Origin: Diospyros lotus
Lineage: Eukaryota; Streptophyta; Magnoliopsida; Ericales; Ebenaceae
Direction: 5' to 3'
Length of the DNA stretch: 64,000 bases
NCBI RefSeq assembly: GCF_014633365.1
Contig: NC_068341.1
Span: 20,194,339 to 20,258,338 of the forward strand
Under the pieces are notes generated by a model. It saw only the letters and a program-made list of their open reading frames with translations. It made no database searches and was not told where the DNA came from. Shown in pieces: positions 9,962 through 20,219 of this stretch; positions within the stretch are counted from its first letter, which is position 1; the number at the start of each line of letters is the position of its first letter. A program made the position numbers and the translations under genes.

Positions 9962-12112
9962 TCAACTTAGTTTATCTTCTTCAAGTTGTTCAACATGATC
10001 CAAATCTTCTTCAACACTCATTGGCATGGTAGACGATCGAAGCCAATCTTGCGTACAAATCAAACTTTCGACCTTTTTAGGAGATAGAGAACTCTTAAAT
10101 GGATCAAGTACTCGACCCCCAGTGCTGAATGCGGACTCGGATGCAACAGTAGAAACTGGAATTGCCAATACATTCCAAGTCATAGAAGATAGAATAGGAA
10201 ACTGATGACAACTTGCTTTCCACCATTTCAAGATGTTAAAGTCTTTACTTGGAGGCTTACACACTTCACTGAAATACTTATCCAATTTTGAAAGCACATT
10301 TATAGAACCACTACCACTGCTACACTTGTGCTTTTTGAAGCGAGAAAAAAATGGGTTTTTTGAGTCGTCCTCGTCATCTGCCACAACAATTGGAGTAGAC
10401 AATCTAGATGACTCTCCAGCATCACCTTGAGGTCCTAACTTTTTTTTATATTCCTCGTACAAAGCTTGTCGGGCATTTTTTAACAACAAAACTACACCTG
10501 CGCCTTTCTCACCCTGATACATCTCTTCTAGTACGTATTCCATATATTCTAACTTGTACCTAGGATCAAGCACCACAACAATGTAAATTAGGTGATTTGT
10601 TTTGTGCGGATCCCCCCAATATTTATCGAATTTTTCCTTCATTTTTAGATCCATTTCCATCATTTCAAAATCGTTACTCTCCAGCCACCCTTGTAAGAGA
10701 CAATGCATTTTATTAAGCTCATGGAAAAATGTGTTGGAGGTGACATATTTGTTACCCGATACTCGCAAAGTTAGCTCATAAAAATGTTTCAACACTTTGA
10801 CAAACATTTTGACCTTTGTCCAATCTTTTACCTTGGGTCTCCCATCTATAGTAATAACTTGATGCAAATCATTATTCCAATTACTTGTACTAAGATCAAG
10901 CTGAAAACAAGGATTTTCCTCATCAAATCTCTCAAAAGCCCTTTCAAACTTTTGAGCAGTTTCTAACATCAAGTAGGTGGAATTCCATCTATTTGCAACA
11001 TCCAATGATAACAAGCCCTTCTATTCAATTTTTTCCAGTTCAGCATATTGTTTGAATTTTTTCAATCTTGCTGGGGATTGTCTAACATATCTCACTGCAT
11101 CCCTAACTCTTGTTATTGAATCATTTAGATCTTTCAACCCATGTTGTACAATTAGATTTATTATGTGAGCCACACACCTCATATGCAAATATTGTCCATT
11201 CATAATGCTAGCATCCCATTTTGCCATTTTTTTTCTTGAAATTACCTACAACAATATCATTTGAACTAGCATTATCCATTGTCAAAGTAAAAACTCTATT
11301 GAGTTTCCATCCCATCGGACATCTCTCAATTGCCATAGCAATGGCATCAACCTTATGACTACATATTGGACAAAAGTTTATGATTTTTTTCTTTAACGTC
11401 CAAGTATTGTCAATATAGTGTGCCGTCAAGCACATATAATTAATCATTTGAATGGAGGTCCACGTGTCAGTGGTTAAGCAAACTCTTTGACAAGAATTTT
11501 TTAACTCATTCATCATGTTCAACCTCTCTTCATTGAATAACTCAAAACAATCACGACCAAAGTCCAACGTGAAAGAAATCGAAATTTTGGACAAATAACA
11601 TTCACGAAGTGTCACAACCCCTCACACTTAACAAACTTGAAAGGCAACTCATCTACTATTAGCATACGACCTAAAGTTTTTCTTGCGAGCACTTGATCAA
11701 ATTTCCAATTTATCGCTGCACCAATACTGTCACCACTCTCTCTGTCACCCCCCGTTGTAGATGATTGCAAATGTAATTCCATTTGATGAGATTCTATAGC
11801 ATGAGAGTGTTTCTTACAAGTTCCCATATGATTTCTTAAAGCTGTTGTCCCATTTTTTTTGGGATCACAGTTGAACTCCCTAGAACAATAGTTGCATTTT
11901 CCTTTAATCTGACCCTTATCATTTACAAATTTGGTGTAGTGATCCCATACATCTGACCTAGATCTCATTGCTTTTCTCTTAGACTTTCCTAGTGATGTTG
12001 CACCTCTATCATCTTGAGGTTGGCTTGATGATACTATTGGTGTAGCCCTTGAACTATCATCATCATTCATAGGGATGTTTGTGGTGGGACCGGTGTCTTC
12101 TTCTCTAGTCAT
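9962..12112 (-). pseudogene. hAT-1 transposase (BED finger, RNase H-like, hAT dimerisation), broken
   Basis: Start at ATG 12112 (reading leftwards). The first piece (12112-11612) holds a BED zinc finger at about residues 54-103, with ligands C73, C76, H95 and C99 or H102. The second (11615-11208) holds TTDTWTS and LTMDNASSND, which carry the two catalytic Asp of the RNase H-like fold. The third (11227-11021) ends at an in-frame TAG, and the fourth (11014-9962) has the C-terminal dimerisation domain with VASESAFSTGGRVLD. Breaks: a frameshift near 11613, one in an A-run near 11225, and the stop near 11019. It resembles the BED-containing RICESLEEPER-type hAT proteins of plants. Confidence 0.9.
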
Positions 12113-12130
12113 CTAAATTTAATAGAATTG

Positions 12131-12502
12131 TGTCATGACCCAATGAATAATAAAAGGGCATTATTGTAATAGGATTTTAATGGGTTATTAGGATATTTTT
12201 ACAAGTTGTTAGAAGCACATGGGTGCTGTTAGGATGTTGTTAGAAATTAGTTAACTAGCTACTATGCTTATATAAAGGCCCCATTGTAAGAGGAGAAAAT
12301 ATGCTTGAATTGATTAATGAATTCCTAATTCTCTCTCTGCAATCTTCCTCTCATTTTCTCTCTATTTCTCTCCCCCATTTCTCTTTACATTCTTTCCCCA
12401 TTTCTATCCATTTCTTCCTCTCCAGCATTCTGTTCTTAATTCTATTCATCAGCTCCTTCCAATTGTCATTCTAATCCTAGGCTAAACCCTAGGTTCATGA
12501 CA
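12131..12502 (+). repeat. Solo LTR inside hAT-1
   Basis: A 372-bp LTR beginning TGTCATGACCC and ending AGGTTCATGACA, with a perfect TSD AATTG (12126-12130, 12503-12507). TTATATAAAGG near 12268 is a TATA box; a CT-rich stretch and AAACCCTAGG precede the end. It is related to the RLG-1 LTR by termini and layout but differs in the body. It lies just upstream of the transposase start, so it could have cut the transposase promoter from its gene. Confidence 0.93.
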
Positions 12503-12507
12503 AATTG

Positions 12508-14024
12508 TAAGTAATTAATTTGTATTTAAAGAGTGATGACACATAGTTGGAAAGGGCATCTAAGTCGTTGTTAAACCTAACAAATTTGTCTTAAATCCAA
12601 ATCTAATTTAAACAAAACCAAACAATAAACACAACACAATCATAAATAAAACATATATGATAATTTAAGTAAGATCTTAACAATTAAGTAACATTCTCTT
12701 TCAACCTTTAATTTCATTTTAAAAAACTACAGTTTGCCAATCAAACTTGTAGAAAATCAAATCATATAGGAATCCTATATGATTTGATTTACTTACATTG
12801 CAAAATTAGGACGTTGACGCCATTTTGAATGAAGTCATAGTATTTTGTTACATTACGATCAATAATATTAGAAAAAAAAAACGTAGCGTCATAGTCACAA
12901 CCAAAGAACAATGCTTAAAAATAGCAATTCCCGGTCATGTTATCCCTTTTTTGGGTTTTTCTCTTCTGATTGCAAAAAGCAGAAGAAAACCAATAGGTAC
13001 ATTACATGGAATGTATCTATAGGTTAAACAAACAGCAAATCACAAAACAGAACCACGTTTGAAATGATGAAATCAAAACATAAAACACAAAACAGAAACA
13101 ACGAACCAAATCACAAAAGAGAAACAACGAATTCGCAAAGCCAAGTCAAAGCATCGAAAGAGTAAACAAACAACAAGGGAAACCAACCAGATCGGACATT
13201 ACAATCAAAATCACACGACGATTAAGTTGTTGAAATCGTTTACCTTCTCAAATCGATGACAATGATACTCGCAAGATTGTTCACTCCTAAGTTGCCGAAA
13301 GCCCAAAACCAACCAGATTGTTGATGCCTCGAGTGCTTGACGTTGACGGTGAGGACTGAGGAGGGTGATGTCACTGAAATAGGCTTAGGGTTTGTTGTCG
13401 TGTTCGACAGGGTAGGGGGGTGGGCTGGGTCTCGGACTATTAGGTGAAGGTGTTTGGGTCTGACAGTGAGGGTGAGGGCGAGGTGAGGGTTAGCCGGTGA
13501 CCTAGGGCTAGGGTCGATGCTTCGACGATCGGGGGGTGGCGGCGGCTGGGTATCGCTGTATCGGGCTATCGGGTCGGGTGCAGGGGCCAGGGGGGTTGGT
13601 TGTTGGGTGGGGAAGATTGAAGAAGTCGACGGTGAAGGGGCTTGAAGCCTTGAAGTTGAAGGCGTTTGGGTTTGACGACAATGGCCGGATGGCGAGCTCA
13701 GGGTTAGTGGCCAATGACCTAGGGCTAGGGACCTAGGGTTGATGCTTCGACGATGAGTGGGGGGGGGGGTTGGCTGGGTGTTGGGTGGGGGAGAAACCGA
13801 CGACGACGAAGGCGTTCGGCTGCTCCGACGAGGTAAAGGTTGACAACGGGTGAGACGGTCTCTCTCGACTCGGGCGGGCTATCGGTATCGGGTGAGAGTG
13901 AGTGATGCGCAAGAAGGAAGAAGGAAGAAGAAAGAAGAAAGGAATGGACAGAATGGGATGGGGGGGGGGGGGGTAGCAGCACGCACAGGTCGGGGTCAGT
14001 TTTCATGAAGCCTATTGGGTAGCT
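12508..14024. other. hAT-1 right-hand non-coding region, with a GC-rich block
   Basis: Upstream of the transposase on its strand. 12508-13250 is AT-rich without a gene. 13360-13990 is GC-rich, dominated by GGGT and GGGC words, with a G-run of more than ten at about 13961. Open frames there (for example 13536-13736 plus, 13725-14126 minus) are low-complexity and have no domain. Confidence 0.6.
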
Positions 14025-14204
14025 CGGGTCGGTTCGGTTTTTCGGGTATTTTTGCCCAAATAACCGAACCGAATCGATTAGCCGAAAAATTTGCCTAACA
14101 CTAACCGAACCCGAACTGCCCACCACTAATAACCGAATTGACCGAACCGGTCGGTTCGGTTCGGTTCGGTTTAATCGGTTAAATCGATGTTTTACTCAGC
14201 CCTA
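14025..14204. repeat. hAT-1 right terminal and subterminal repeats
   Basis: Dense GGTTCGG and AACCGAAC words, including a run of four GGTTC units at about 14152-14170, then CAGCCCTA at the end. Orientation mirrors the left end. Confidence 0.8.
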
Positions 14205-14745
14205 TACTTAGGTACCTCAAAGGGACATGAGGAACAAGACTCCTATTTAGAAAGAGCCAAAACAAAGGAATTTGTGGATGCTGATTGGGCTGGTGCTATA
14301 GAGGACAACAGGTCTACACCTAGGTTTTGCATAAGATTATGGGGGAATTTAGTAATCTGGAGGAGCAAAAAGCAATCGGTAATGGCAAGAAGCAGTGTCG
14401 AAGCAGAGTTTTGAGCCATTGCACAAGGAATATGTGAACTGATTTGGGTAGAAAGAATAATGGAAGATTTACAGCTACCAATATCCTCACCAAAGATGTT
14501 GTATTGTGACAGCAAATTAGCCATTAGCATTGTCAACAATCCAGTCCAACATGACCAGATGAAACACGTAAGGATCGATCGACATTTTGTCAAGGAAGAA
14601 ATAAACAGAGGAGAGGTAAGCCTAACCTATATACCTAACAAGAATCAAGAGGCAGATATCCTTACTAAAGCCATGAATAAGCAAGGGTTTGAATCCATTA
14701 GAGGCAAGCTGAGAATGATAAATATCTATTCACCAGCTTGAGAGA
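14205..14745 (+). pseudogene. RLC-1 RNase H
   Basis: It begins with the second copy of the hAT target and continues the RLC-1 frame. The copia RNase H motifs are present: FVDADWAGAIEDNRS (about 14270-14315), WRSKKQSVMARSSVEAEF (about 14358-14412), LYCDSKLAISIVNNP and HVRIDRHFVKEEI. One stop follows EAEF at 14413-14415. The remainder is open to 14741 and ends with DILTKAMNKQGFESIRGKLR, the usual C-terminus of copia polyproteins. Confidence 0.9.
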
Positions 14746-14750
14746 GAGTG
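14738..14750 (+). other. RLC-1 polypurine tract, cut from its LTR by RLG-2
   Basis: TTGAGAGAGAG directly before the RLG-2 insertion. The RLC-1 3' LTR resumes at 20220. The RLG-2 target GAGTG covers the last three bases of the tract and the first two of the LTR. Confidence 0.85.
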
Positions 14751-14825
14751 TGTCAGATCCTCGATCTGCTTAGGGTCCTTCTCGTAATTGAGAGAAGGCT
14801 GGTTAGGCGGTAAAGGGAGTTGAAG

Positions 14826-14863
<38 letters not shown>

Positions 14864-15106
14864 AAGATAGAGGCAGAACTTGAGAGGGAAAGTGGAGGGA
14901 AAAGATCAGTGCATAATTCTCACATGATCCTCATCCTTAGTGGCCTTCATTATTTATAAGAGAAGCGGTTATTACATCGGCCAAGTTGCCAGCCAAGTGG
15001 CCATGTGCAGCTAGCTATGCTTCTCTATAGTCGGTAGCTCCTACATCCGGGTAACTACCCAACTAACTGAAGGACTAATTACAATTTTACCCCTTAGGCT
15101 GTGACA
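14751..15106 (-). repeat. RLG-2 3' LTR
   Basis: 356 bp. On the plus strand it begins TGTCAGATCC and ends GGCTGTGACA. A GA microsatellite (about 14829-14857) sits inside. TTATTTATAA at about 14950 is a TATA box read on the minus strand. Confidence 0.93.
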
Positions 15107-15130
15107 ACTCCCCATTCCTTGAATTATTTC
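15107..15130 (-). other. RLG-2 polypurine tract
   Basis: On the minus strand CAAGGAATGGGGAGT lies immediately before the 3' LTR, preceded by TTTTTTGGGGACAAG, the usual end-of-pol arrangement. Confidence 0.8.
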
Positions 15131-15144
15131 TTGTCCCCAAAAAA

Positions 15145-16893
15145 TTACAAGAGACTAGCGACCCGGGGAAATCGCTGTAGGAGATTGGGGAGGTATTCCC
15201 AAGTTGTGTGGTCCAGATGCAAATGTGTCCACTGCACTAGAACTTGTGTAAGTGGCACAGAGTTTGGGCAGGTCACCCGTTTCTCCAGTATGGCTTTAGG
15301 CTCAGCTTCAACTATGAGATCTTCCTGGAATTCTGGTAGCTCTTGGCGGACGTTGGCTGTGGTGCCCGTCGCTTTCTTTAATAAAGAGCCATGGAAGACT
15401 GGGTGCAATCCCACACCCTCTAGAAGGAGTAGGCGGTATGCCACTGGTCCGATCTTTTCAATAATCTTGAAGGGTCCATAATACTTAGGACTGATTTTAG
15501 ATATAGGCCCCTTGGTAAACAGATGTTGTTGGAATCGCTTAACTTTCAGAAAAACTTCAGCACCTACCTCAAAGTTGCGGTCCGTGCGGTGCCTATCCGC
15601 TAGCTGTTTCATGGGATGTTGGGCTGAAGTAAACTCTTGTTTAATAACTTGCAAGGTTGCTTGTCTGGCTTGTAAGTATTGATCTGCTGTAGTTTCTGCA
15701 GGGCTGTAATGTATGATAGCCGGAATTATGGGAGGTGGATGTCCAAAGAGGGCTTCAAAAGGAGTCCGCTTATGGGCAGTATGGTAATTGGTGTTGTACC
15801 ACCACTGGGCCAAAGCTATCCACCTATTCCAGCTTCTTGGTCGGTTAAAGCAGAGGCATCGTAGGTATGTTTCGAGGCATTGATTCACCCACTCTGTTTG
15901 GCCGTCGGTCTCCGGATGATAAGCTGATGACAACCGTAACCCAATTCCCAGTCCATGCAGTAGGGTCTTCCAAAATTGGCTAGTGAAAATCTTGTCTCTA
16001 TCGGATATGATGGCTCGTGGCACGCCATGTAGCTTGAACACATGGTCCATAAGTTTTCGGGCTACCTCAGTAGCCGTGAAGGGATGTGCTAGAGTAATGA
16101 AGTAACCAAACTTGGTGACCTGATCGACCACCACCATTATGGTGTCAAAGCCTTCAGACTTGGGCAGGCCTTCGATAAAGTCCATAGTTATTTGCTCCCA
16201 CACTTGGGAGGGTATCTCCAAGGGCTGGAGGAGGCCGGGGTAGGGCACCTGCTCATGTTTACATCGTTGACAAGTGGTACATCTGATGACATGCTGAGTT
16301 ACATCCTTCTTGAGCCCTGGCCAATAGAAGAGTTGTTTCACCCGATGATATGTTACATTCAGTCCCGAATGTCCCCCTATAGGGGAGTCATGTAGAGACT
16401 GTAGGATCTTTTTCTTCAGTTGCTCATCCTCCCCAATGACTACCCTGCCGTTGTATCGGAGCAAGCCTTCCTTTAACATATACCTCGAGTCTCCTTGGGA
16501 TTGTACCGCCAATTGAACCAGTAAATTTTGAATCCAGTTAGTCTTTTCATAGCTGGCGGTTATGCCCTGCACCCAGTCTGGGATCAATGCTGAGATGGCA
16601 TGGGCACTGCCCTGGGCTTCTCTTCTTGACAAAGCGTCCGCGACTACATTTTCGCGCCCCTTCCTGTACTGGATGATATAATCAAATCCCATGAGCTTAG
16701 ATATCCCTTTCCATTGTAGTTGATTGTGAGCCCTTTGTTGGGATAGGAATTTAAGGCTCTCATGGTCGGTCCGAATAGTGAAAGGCCTGCCTTCTAAGTA
16801 ATATCTCCATTTTTCCACTGCCATGAGGACAGCTAATAGTTCCTTGTTATAAATACTTAGGCCTTCATGCCTTGGAGCTAGAGCTTGACTCAA
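15145..16893 (-). CDS. RLG-2 RNase H end, integrase and chromodomain-like tail
   Basis: An uninterrupted 582-codon frame. It starts in RNase H (LLAVLMAVEKWRYYLEGRPF, IRTDHESLKFL), passes DALSRRE, then the integrase zinc finger with H2C2 ligands (GGHSGLNVTYHR, CTTCQRC), then the DDE core: MDFIEGLPKSE, IISDRDKIFTSQFWK and TDGQTEWVNQ carry the two Asp and the Glu. A GPF/Y module follows (KYYGPFKIIEKIGPVAYRL). The C-terminal QVLVQWTHLHLDHTTWEYL is chromodomain-like, the module that steers chromoviruses to marked chromatin. Only the link to the RT frame upstream is broken, near 16900-16920. Confidence 0.9.
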   Translation of the reverse strand: MSQALAPRHEGLSIYNKELLAVLMAVEKWRYYLEGRPFTIRTDHESLKFLSQQRAHNQLQWKGISKLMGFDYIIQYRKGRENVVADALSRREAQGSAHAISALIPDWVQGITASYEKTNWIQNLLVQLAVQSQGDSRYMLKEGLLRYNGRVVIGEDEQLKKKILQSLHDSPIGGHSGLNVTYHRVKQLFYWPGLKKDVTQHVIRCTTCQRCKHEQVPYPGLLQPLEIPSQVWEQITMDFIEGLPKSEGFDTIMVVVDQVTKFGYFITLAHPFTATEVARKLMDHVFKLHGVPRAIISDRDKIFTSQFWKTLLHGLGIGLRLSSAYHPETDGQTEWVNQCLETYLRCLCFNRPRSWNRWIALAQWWYNTNYHTAHKRTPFEALFGHPPPIIPAIIHYSPAETTADQYLQARQATLQVIKQEFTSAQHPMKQLADRHRTDRNFEVGAEVFLKVKRFQQHLFTKGPISKISPKYYGPFKIIEKIGPVAYRLLLLEGVGLHPVFHGSLLKKATGTTANVRQELPEFQEDLIVEAEPKAILEKRVTCPNSVPLTQVLVQWTHLHLDHTTWEYLPNLLQRFPRVASLL

Positions 16894-16919
16894 GCATGAT
16901 ATCGGCCTACCTTCTTGTA

Positions 16920-18263
16920 TTAGGACTGCCCTACCCCTGAATCACAGGCATCTGTTTCTAATATAAATTCCTTAGAGAAATCCGACAGTGTGAGAATGGG
17001 TGCCTTGGTCATGGCTTCTTTAAGAGAAACAAAAGCATGGTCAGCCTCCACTCCCCATAAGAAACTGTTCTTCTTCAATAAACTGGTGAGGGGTTTACTG
17101 ATCATTCCATAGTCTTGTATGAATCTTCGATAGTAGCCCGTAAGGCCTAAAAATCCCCTCAATTCCTTGAGGGTCTTGGGTTTGGGCCATTGGGACATAG
17201 CTGCAATTTTCTGTGGGTCGGTACTTACCCCTTGCCCTGAGATGATATGGCCAAGATATTCCACCTGTGCTTCTGCGAAGGTATACTTGGATCTCTTCAC
17301 ATAGAGCTGATGGTGTTTGAGGATTTCAAAAGCCATCCGTAAGTGGGTTAGGTGTTGGTTGAGGTTGGTACTATATACTAAAATGTCATCAAAAAAGACT
17401 AACACAAATTTCCTAAGGTGGGGAGCAAAGATATGGTTCATGAGGGCTTGAAAGGTTGTCGGTGCGTTTGTGAGGCCGAAGGGCATGACCAAGAACTCAT
17501 AGTGTCCTTGGTGGGTGCGGAAGGCTGTTTTGTGATAGTCTTTTGGGTTCATTCGGATTTGATGGTATCCTAAAGTGAGGTTTAGTTTGGAAAAAACAGA
17601 TGCTCCTGCTAGCTCGTCAAGGAGATCTTCGATAATGGGAATGGGAAATTTGTTTTTGACGGTGATGGAGTTAAGTTGGCGGTAATCCACACAAAACCTC
17701 CATGACCCGTCTTTTTTCTTTACTAACAAAACCGGAGATGCAAATGGACTTTGGCTGGGTTGAATTAAGGATTTGGATAGCATTTCCTTAATTAGTTTTT
17801 TGATTTCAGCTTTCTGTATAGGGGAGTAACGGTAGGCTCGGAGGTTTATGGGTGCACTGTTTGGTTTAAGGTCTATGGAATGGTCAAAGAAACAGAATGG
17901 AGGAAGTGTGGTAGGTGTGGCAAATAAATCCTCAAACTCCATTAACAATGTGTGAATTGAGCCATTAGAATGTACCTGATTTTCTGTTGTGAGTAGAGAT
18001 CTGTCCCAGTGTTGCTTCCCACTGTCCCCTCGGCCTGGTGCAACCTCCTCCTCTTCACCGAGATCCACTTCTCTAGCATACAGGGAATGTAATTGGCCTA
18101 TGGCCGTCCCCCCTTGTTCCAACAGCCTTTGCAATCTCTTTCCTGTTACTGCCTTGCAATCCCCTATTCCTTGGCATCCTGCCAGAGTTATCTTCTGACC
18201 TTCCCTGTCAAAGGTGACCTCTAATGTATTGAAATCAAAGACCAAAGGACTTACCGTTCGCAT
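16920..18263 (-). CDS. RLG-2 reverse transcriptase and RNase H start
   Basis: An open 447-codon frame. RT blocks in order: [58 protein letters not shown] and the catalytic FFDDILVYS (about 17370-17400), with all metal-binding Asp present. The thumb with LRGFLGLTGYYRRFI follows, then the RNase H start with LETDACDSGVG. The frame stops at 16920 inside RNase H and resumes at 16893. A stop upstream of Met 18263 separates it from the protease. Confidence 0.92.
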   Translation of the reverse strand: MRTVSPLVFDFNTLEVTFDREGQKITLAGCQGIGDCKAVTGKRLQRLLEQGGTAIGQLHSLYAREVDLGEEEEVAPGRGDSGKQHWDRSLLTTENQVHSNGSIHTLLMEFEDLFATPTTLPPFCFFDHSIDLKPNSAPINLRAYRYSPIQKAEIKKLIKEMLSKSLIQPSQSPFASPVLLVKKKDGSWRFCVDYRQLNSITVKNKFPIPIIEDLLDELAGASVFSKLNLTLGYHQIRMNPKDYHKTAFRTHQGHYEFLVMPFGLTNAPTTFQALMNHIFAPHLRKFVLVFFDDILVYSTNLNQHLTHLRMAFEILKHHQLYVKRSKYTFAEAQVEYLGHIISGQGVSTDPQKIAAMSQWPKPKTLKELRGFLGLTGYYRRFIQDYGMISKPLTSLLKKNSFLWGVEADHAFVSLKEAMTKAPILTLSDFSKEFILETDACDSGVGQS

Positions 18264-18590
18264 CTAGTCCACCCCTAAGACCACATGATATCCCCCTAAT
18301 CTCAGAATTCACAGATCAGCAGTGAATTCATGCCCATTCATCACCCATCTGAACCCCACGCATTTTGATTGACTCACCATCCGGCTTCCGTTGGCGATCA
18401 ATACAGAGAGTGGAGTAGTCACTTGTAGAGGGCATTGTAACGCAACGGCTGTTTCCTCATCAAGGAAACTATGGGTGCTACCACTATCTATGAGAACTAC
18501 CAACGCCCTCTTCCCTGCTAATCCCTTCACTTTGAGCACCTTGCCCGAGGTTTGGCCTTGCAGCGCATGCATAGACAATTCCCCCCTTCC
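18264..18590 (-). pseudogene. RLG-2 aspartic protease
   Basis: The frame 18578-18309 has the retropepsin motif VLIDSGSTHSFLDEET with the catalytic Asp-Ser-Gly intact. It is followed by two in-frame stops (near 18306 and 18264) before the RT frame. Upstream it is separated from the gag zinc knuckle by a frame change in a short G-run near 18592-18597. Confidence 0.88.
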
Positions 18591-19828
18591 TCATTTTCTA
18601 TAGGTTCCCCTAGTTCCTCCTCCTTAGCTTCATCCCTATCTTCCTCTCCCGGCCCTTCCATTGTCAACAACATCCTTTTACATTGGTGGCCCACTCCATA
18701 CTTTTCTCCGCATCTAAAACAAAGTCCCAGTTGCCTCTTCTGTTCTATGGATAGGGACCTGGCGGGTAATTGGACCGGTGGATTTCTTCCTGATGTACCG
18801 TTTCTTGGCTAGGATTGGTTGCTGCTTCTATTCACCCCTGTGTAAGAGGTATCCTCCTTCCCGCCTTTCGCTGGCAGGCAATGCCTCTTAGCAAAGGTTT
18901 CTAGGGACAGTTCGTGGAGTCTGGCCTATTCCGCAGCTTGCCCCATTGATGTGGGGTACAACATTTTGATCGTTGGTCGGATCAAGTCATCCAACCCGCT
19001 GATGAAGCTAGATACAAAGTATCCTTCATCCAGGGACGGGTGAGCTAGCGACAGTAGTGATCGTAGCTCCTCAAACTGTATCTGGTACTCCTCTACCATT
19101 CCCCTTTGTTTTAGCTTATTGAATTCTTCAATAACGTTCGTCCTGGTCTTCTCCCCGAACCGATTACAGAGCCCATTAACGAACTCCGGCTAACTCCACT
19201 CAATCCTGTCTCGGCTCCAATTCTGGAACCAAGCGTCCGCTACATTGTCCAAGTACGCGGCTGCGGTGTTCACCTTCTCTCCTTCAGCCACCCGATACTG
19301 GTAAAAGACTCTCTCACACCGCCTGATCCACCACCGGGGCCTATCCCTTTCGAACGGAGGGATTTCCATTCTGGGTCCTTGTAACGTGAAGTGATTTCCC
19401 CCTCCTCCACGGTTCAAGTTAGGTTGATCAGTTTCCATTCCTTCGTCTGTCTCTCCATGTCCCGGGTATCTCCGTCTTTTTCTTGGCGTCATGAGAATTA
19501 GCGCCGAAGACGCTCTGGGGGGAAAATCGGTGGGTAAGCTGGCGTGCGGTTGTTGAGCAAAGAGACTTAAGGCAGCACTCAATTGCCGATTAAGCTGTTG
19601 GCTTAGCCCCGCGATCTCCTCTCGTAACCCCGTCACAGCTCGGTCCACTGTCCTATCCAAATTAGTGGCGTATTCCGATTGACTTCAATCAATCTCCTCC
19701 TGGGTGTTTCGAATGCCCAGCTCCAATAGATCCAGTCGGTCCTCTACCTGTTCCCAATACTGCTGCATTCCACCCTCCACCGCATCCAATCTGGACTCCG
19801 TCTGCTTCGCCCTGGTGCCTTCAACCAT
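18591..19828 (-). pseudogene. RLG-2 gag
   Basis: Start chosen at ATG 19828, 21 bases after the primer site. It begins MVEGTR, a start shared with RLG-3, RLG-5 and RLG-6. Breaks: TGA at 19687-19685, TAG near 19190, and others downstream. Core motifs are EIPPFERDRPRWWIRRCERV and WFQNWSRDRIEWS, then a C-terminal zinc knuckle CFRCGEKYGVGHQC (about 18730-18690). Sequence between breaks is well preserved. Confidence 0.88.
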
Positions 19829-19848
19829 CCTCCGCGCTTAGTTCGTCG

Positions 19849-19860
19849 GCTCTGATACCA
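19849..19860 (-). other. RLG-2 primer binding site (tRNA-iMet)
   Basis: On the minus strand TGGTATCAGAGC, two bases inside the 5' LTR boundary at 19863. Confidence 0.92.
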
Positions 19861-19862
19861 AT

Positions 19863-20216
19863 TGTCAGATCCTCGATCTGCTTAGGGTCCTTCTCGTAAT
19901 TGATAGAAGGCCGGTTAGGTAGTAAAGGGAGTTGAAGGAGTGAAAGAGAGAAAGAGAGAGAGAGAGATAGAGAAAGATAGAGGCAGAACTTGAGAGGGAA
20001 AGTGGAGGGAAAAGACTAGTGCATAATTCTCACATGATCCTCATCCTCAGTAGCCTTCATTATTTATAAGAGAAGCGGTTATTACATCGGCCAAGTTGCC
20101 AGCCAAGTGGCCATGTGCAGCTAGCTATGCTTCTCTACAGTCGGTAGCTCCTACATCTGGGTAACTACCCAACTAACTGAAGGACTAATTACAAGTTTAC
20201 CCCTTAGGCTATGACA
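19863..20216 (-). repeat. RLG-2 5' LTR
   Basis: 354 bp, collinear with 14751-15106. Differences are mostly transitions and changes in the GA repeat length. Confidence 0.93.
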
Positions 20217-20219
20217 GAG

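Larger units (their letters stand above)
8686..14204 (-). mobile_element. hAT-1: hAT-superfamily DNA transposon (decayed)
   Basis: The termini TAGGGGTG (8686) and CAGCCCTA (14204) are short imperfect inverted repeats of hAT type. A perfect 8-bp duplication TACTTAGG (8678-8685, 14205-14212) is the superfamily signature. Clusters of ACCGAAC/GGTTCGG words lie just inside both ends. A BED-finger transposase is coded on the minus strand. The insertion splits the RNase H-proximal part of RLC-1. Size is 5.5 kb including a solo LTR insertion of 372 bp. Confidence 0.94.
14751..20216 (-). mobile_element. RLG-2: Ty3/gypsy retrotransposon with full gag-pol, chromovirus-like
   Basis: A 5.47-kb element on the minus strand with LTRs at 19863-20216 (5') and 14751-15106 (3') and a perfect TSD GAGTG (14746-14750, 20217-20221). 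Domain order gag, protease, RT, RNase H, integrase is that of Ty3/gypsy. A chromodomain-like tail ends the integrase. Only a few breaks are present and the LTRs differ at roughly 15 sites by eye, so it is among the youngest insertions here. Confidence 0.95.

Noticed and set aside
13536..14126. Open frames on both strands in the GC-rich block of hAT-1
   Set aside because: Low-complexity Pro/Ser/Gly frames caused by G-runs; no domain and no conserved start.
14829..14857. GA microsatellite as a regulatory GAGA element
   Set aside because: It lies inside the RLG-2 LTR, differs in length between the two LTRs, and shows no further evidence of function.
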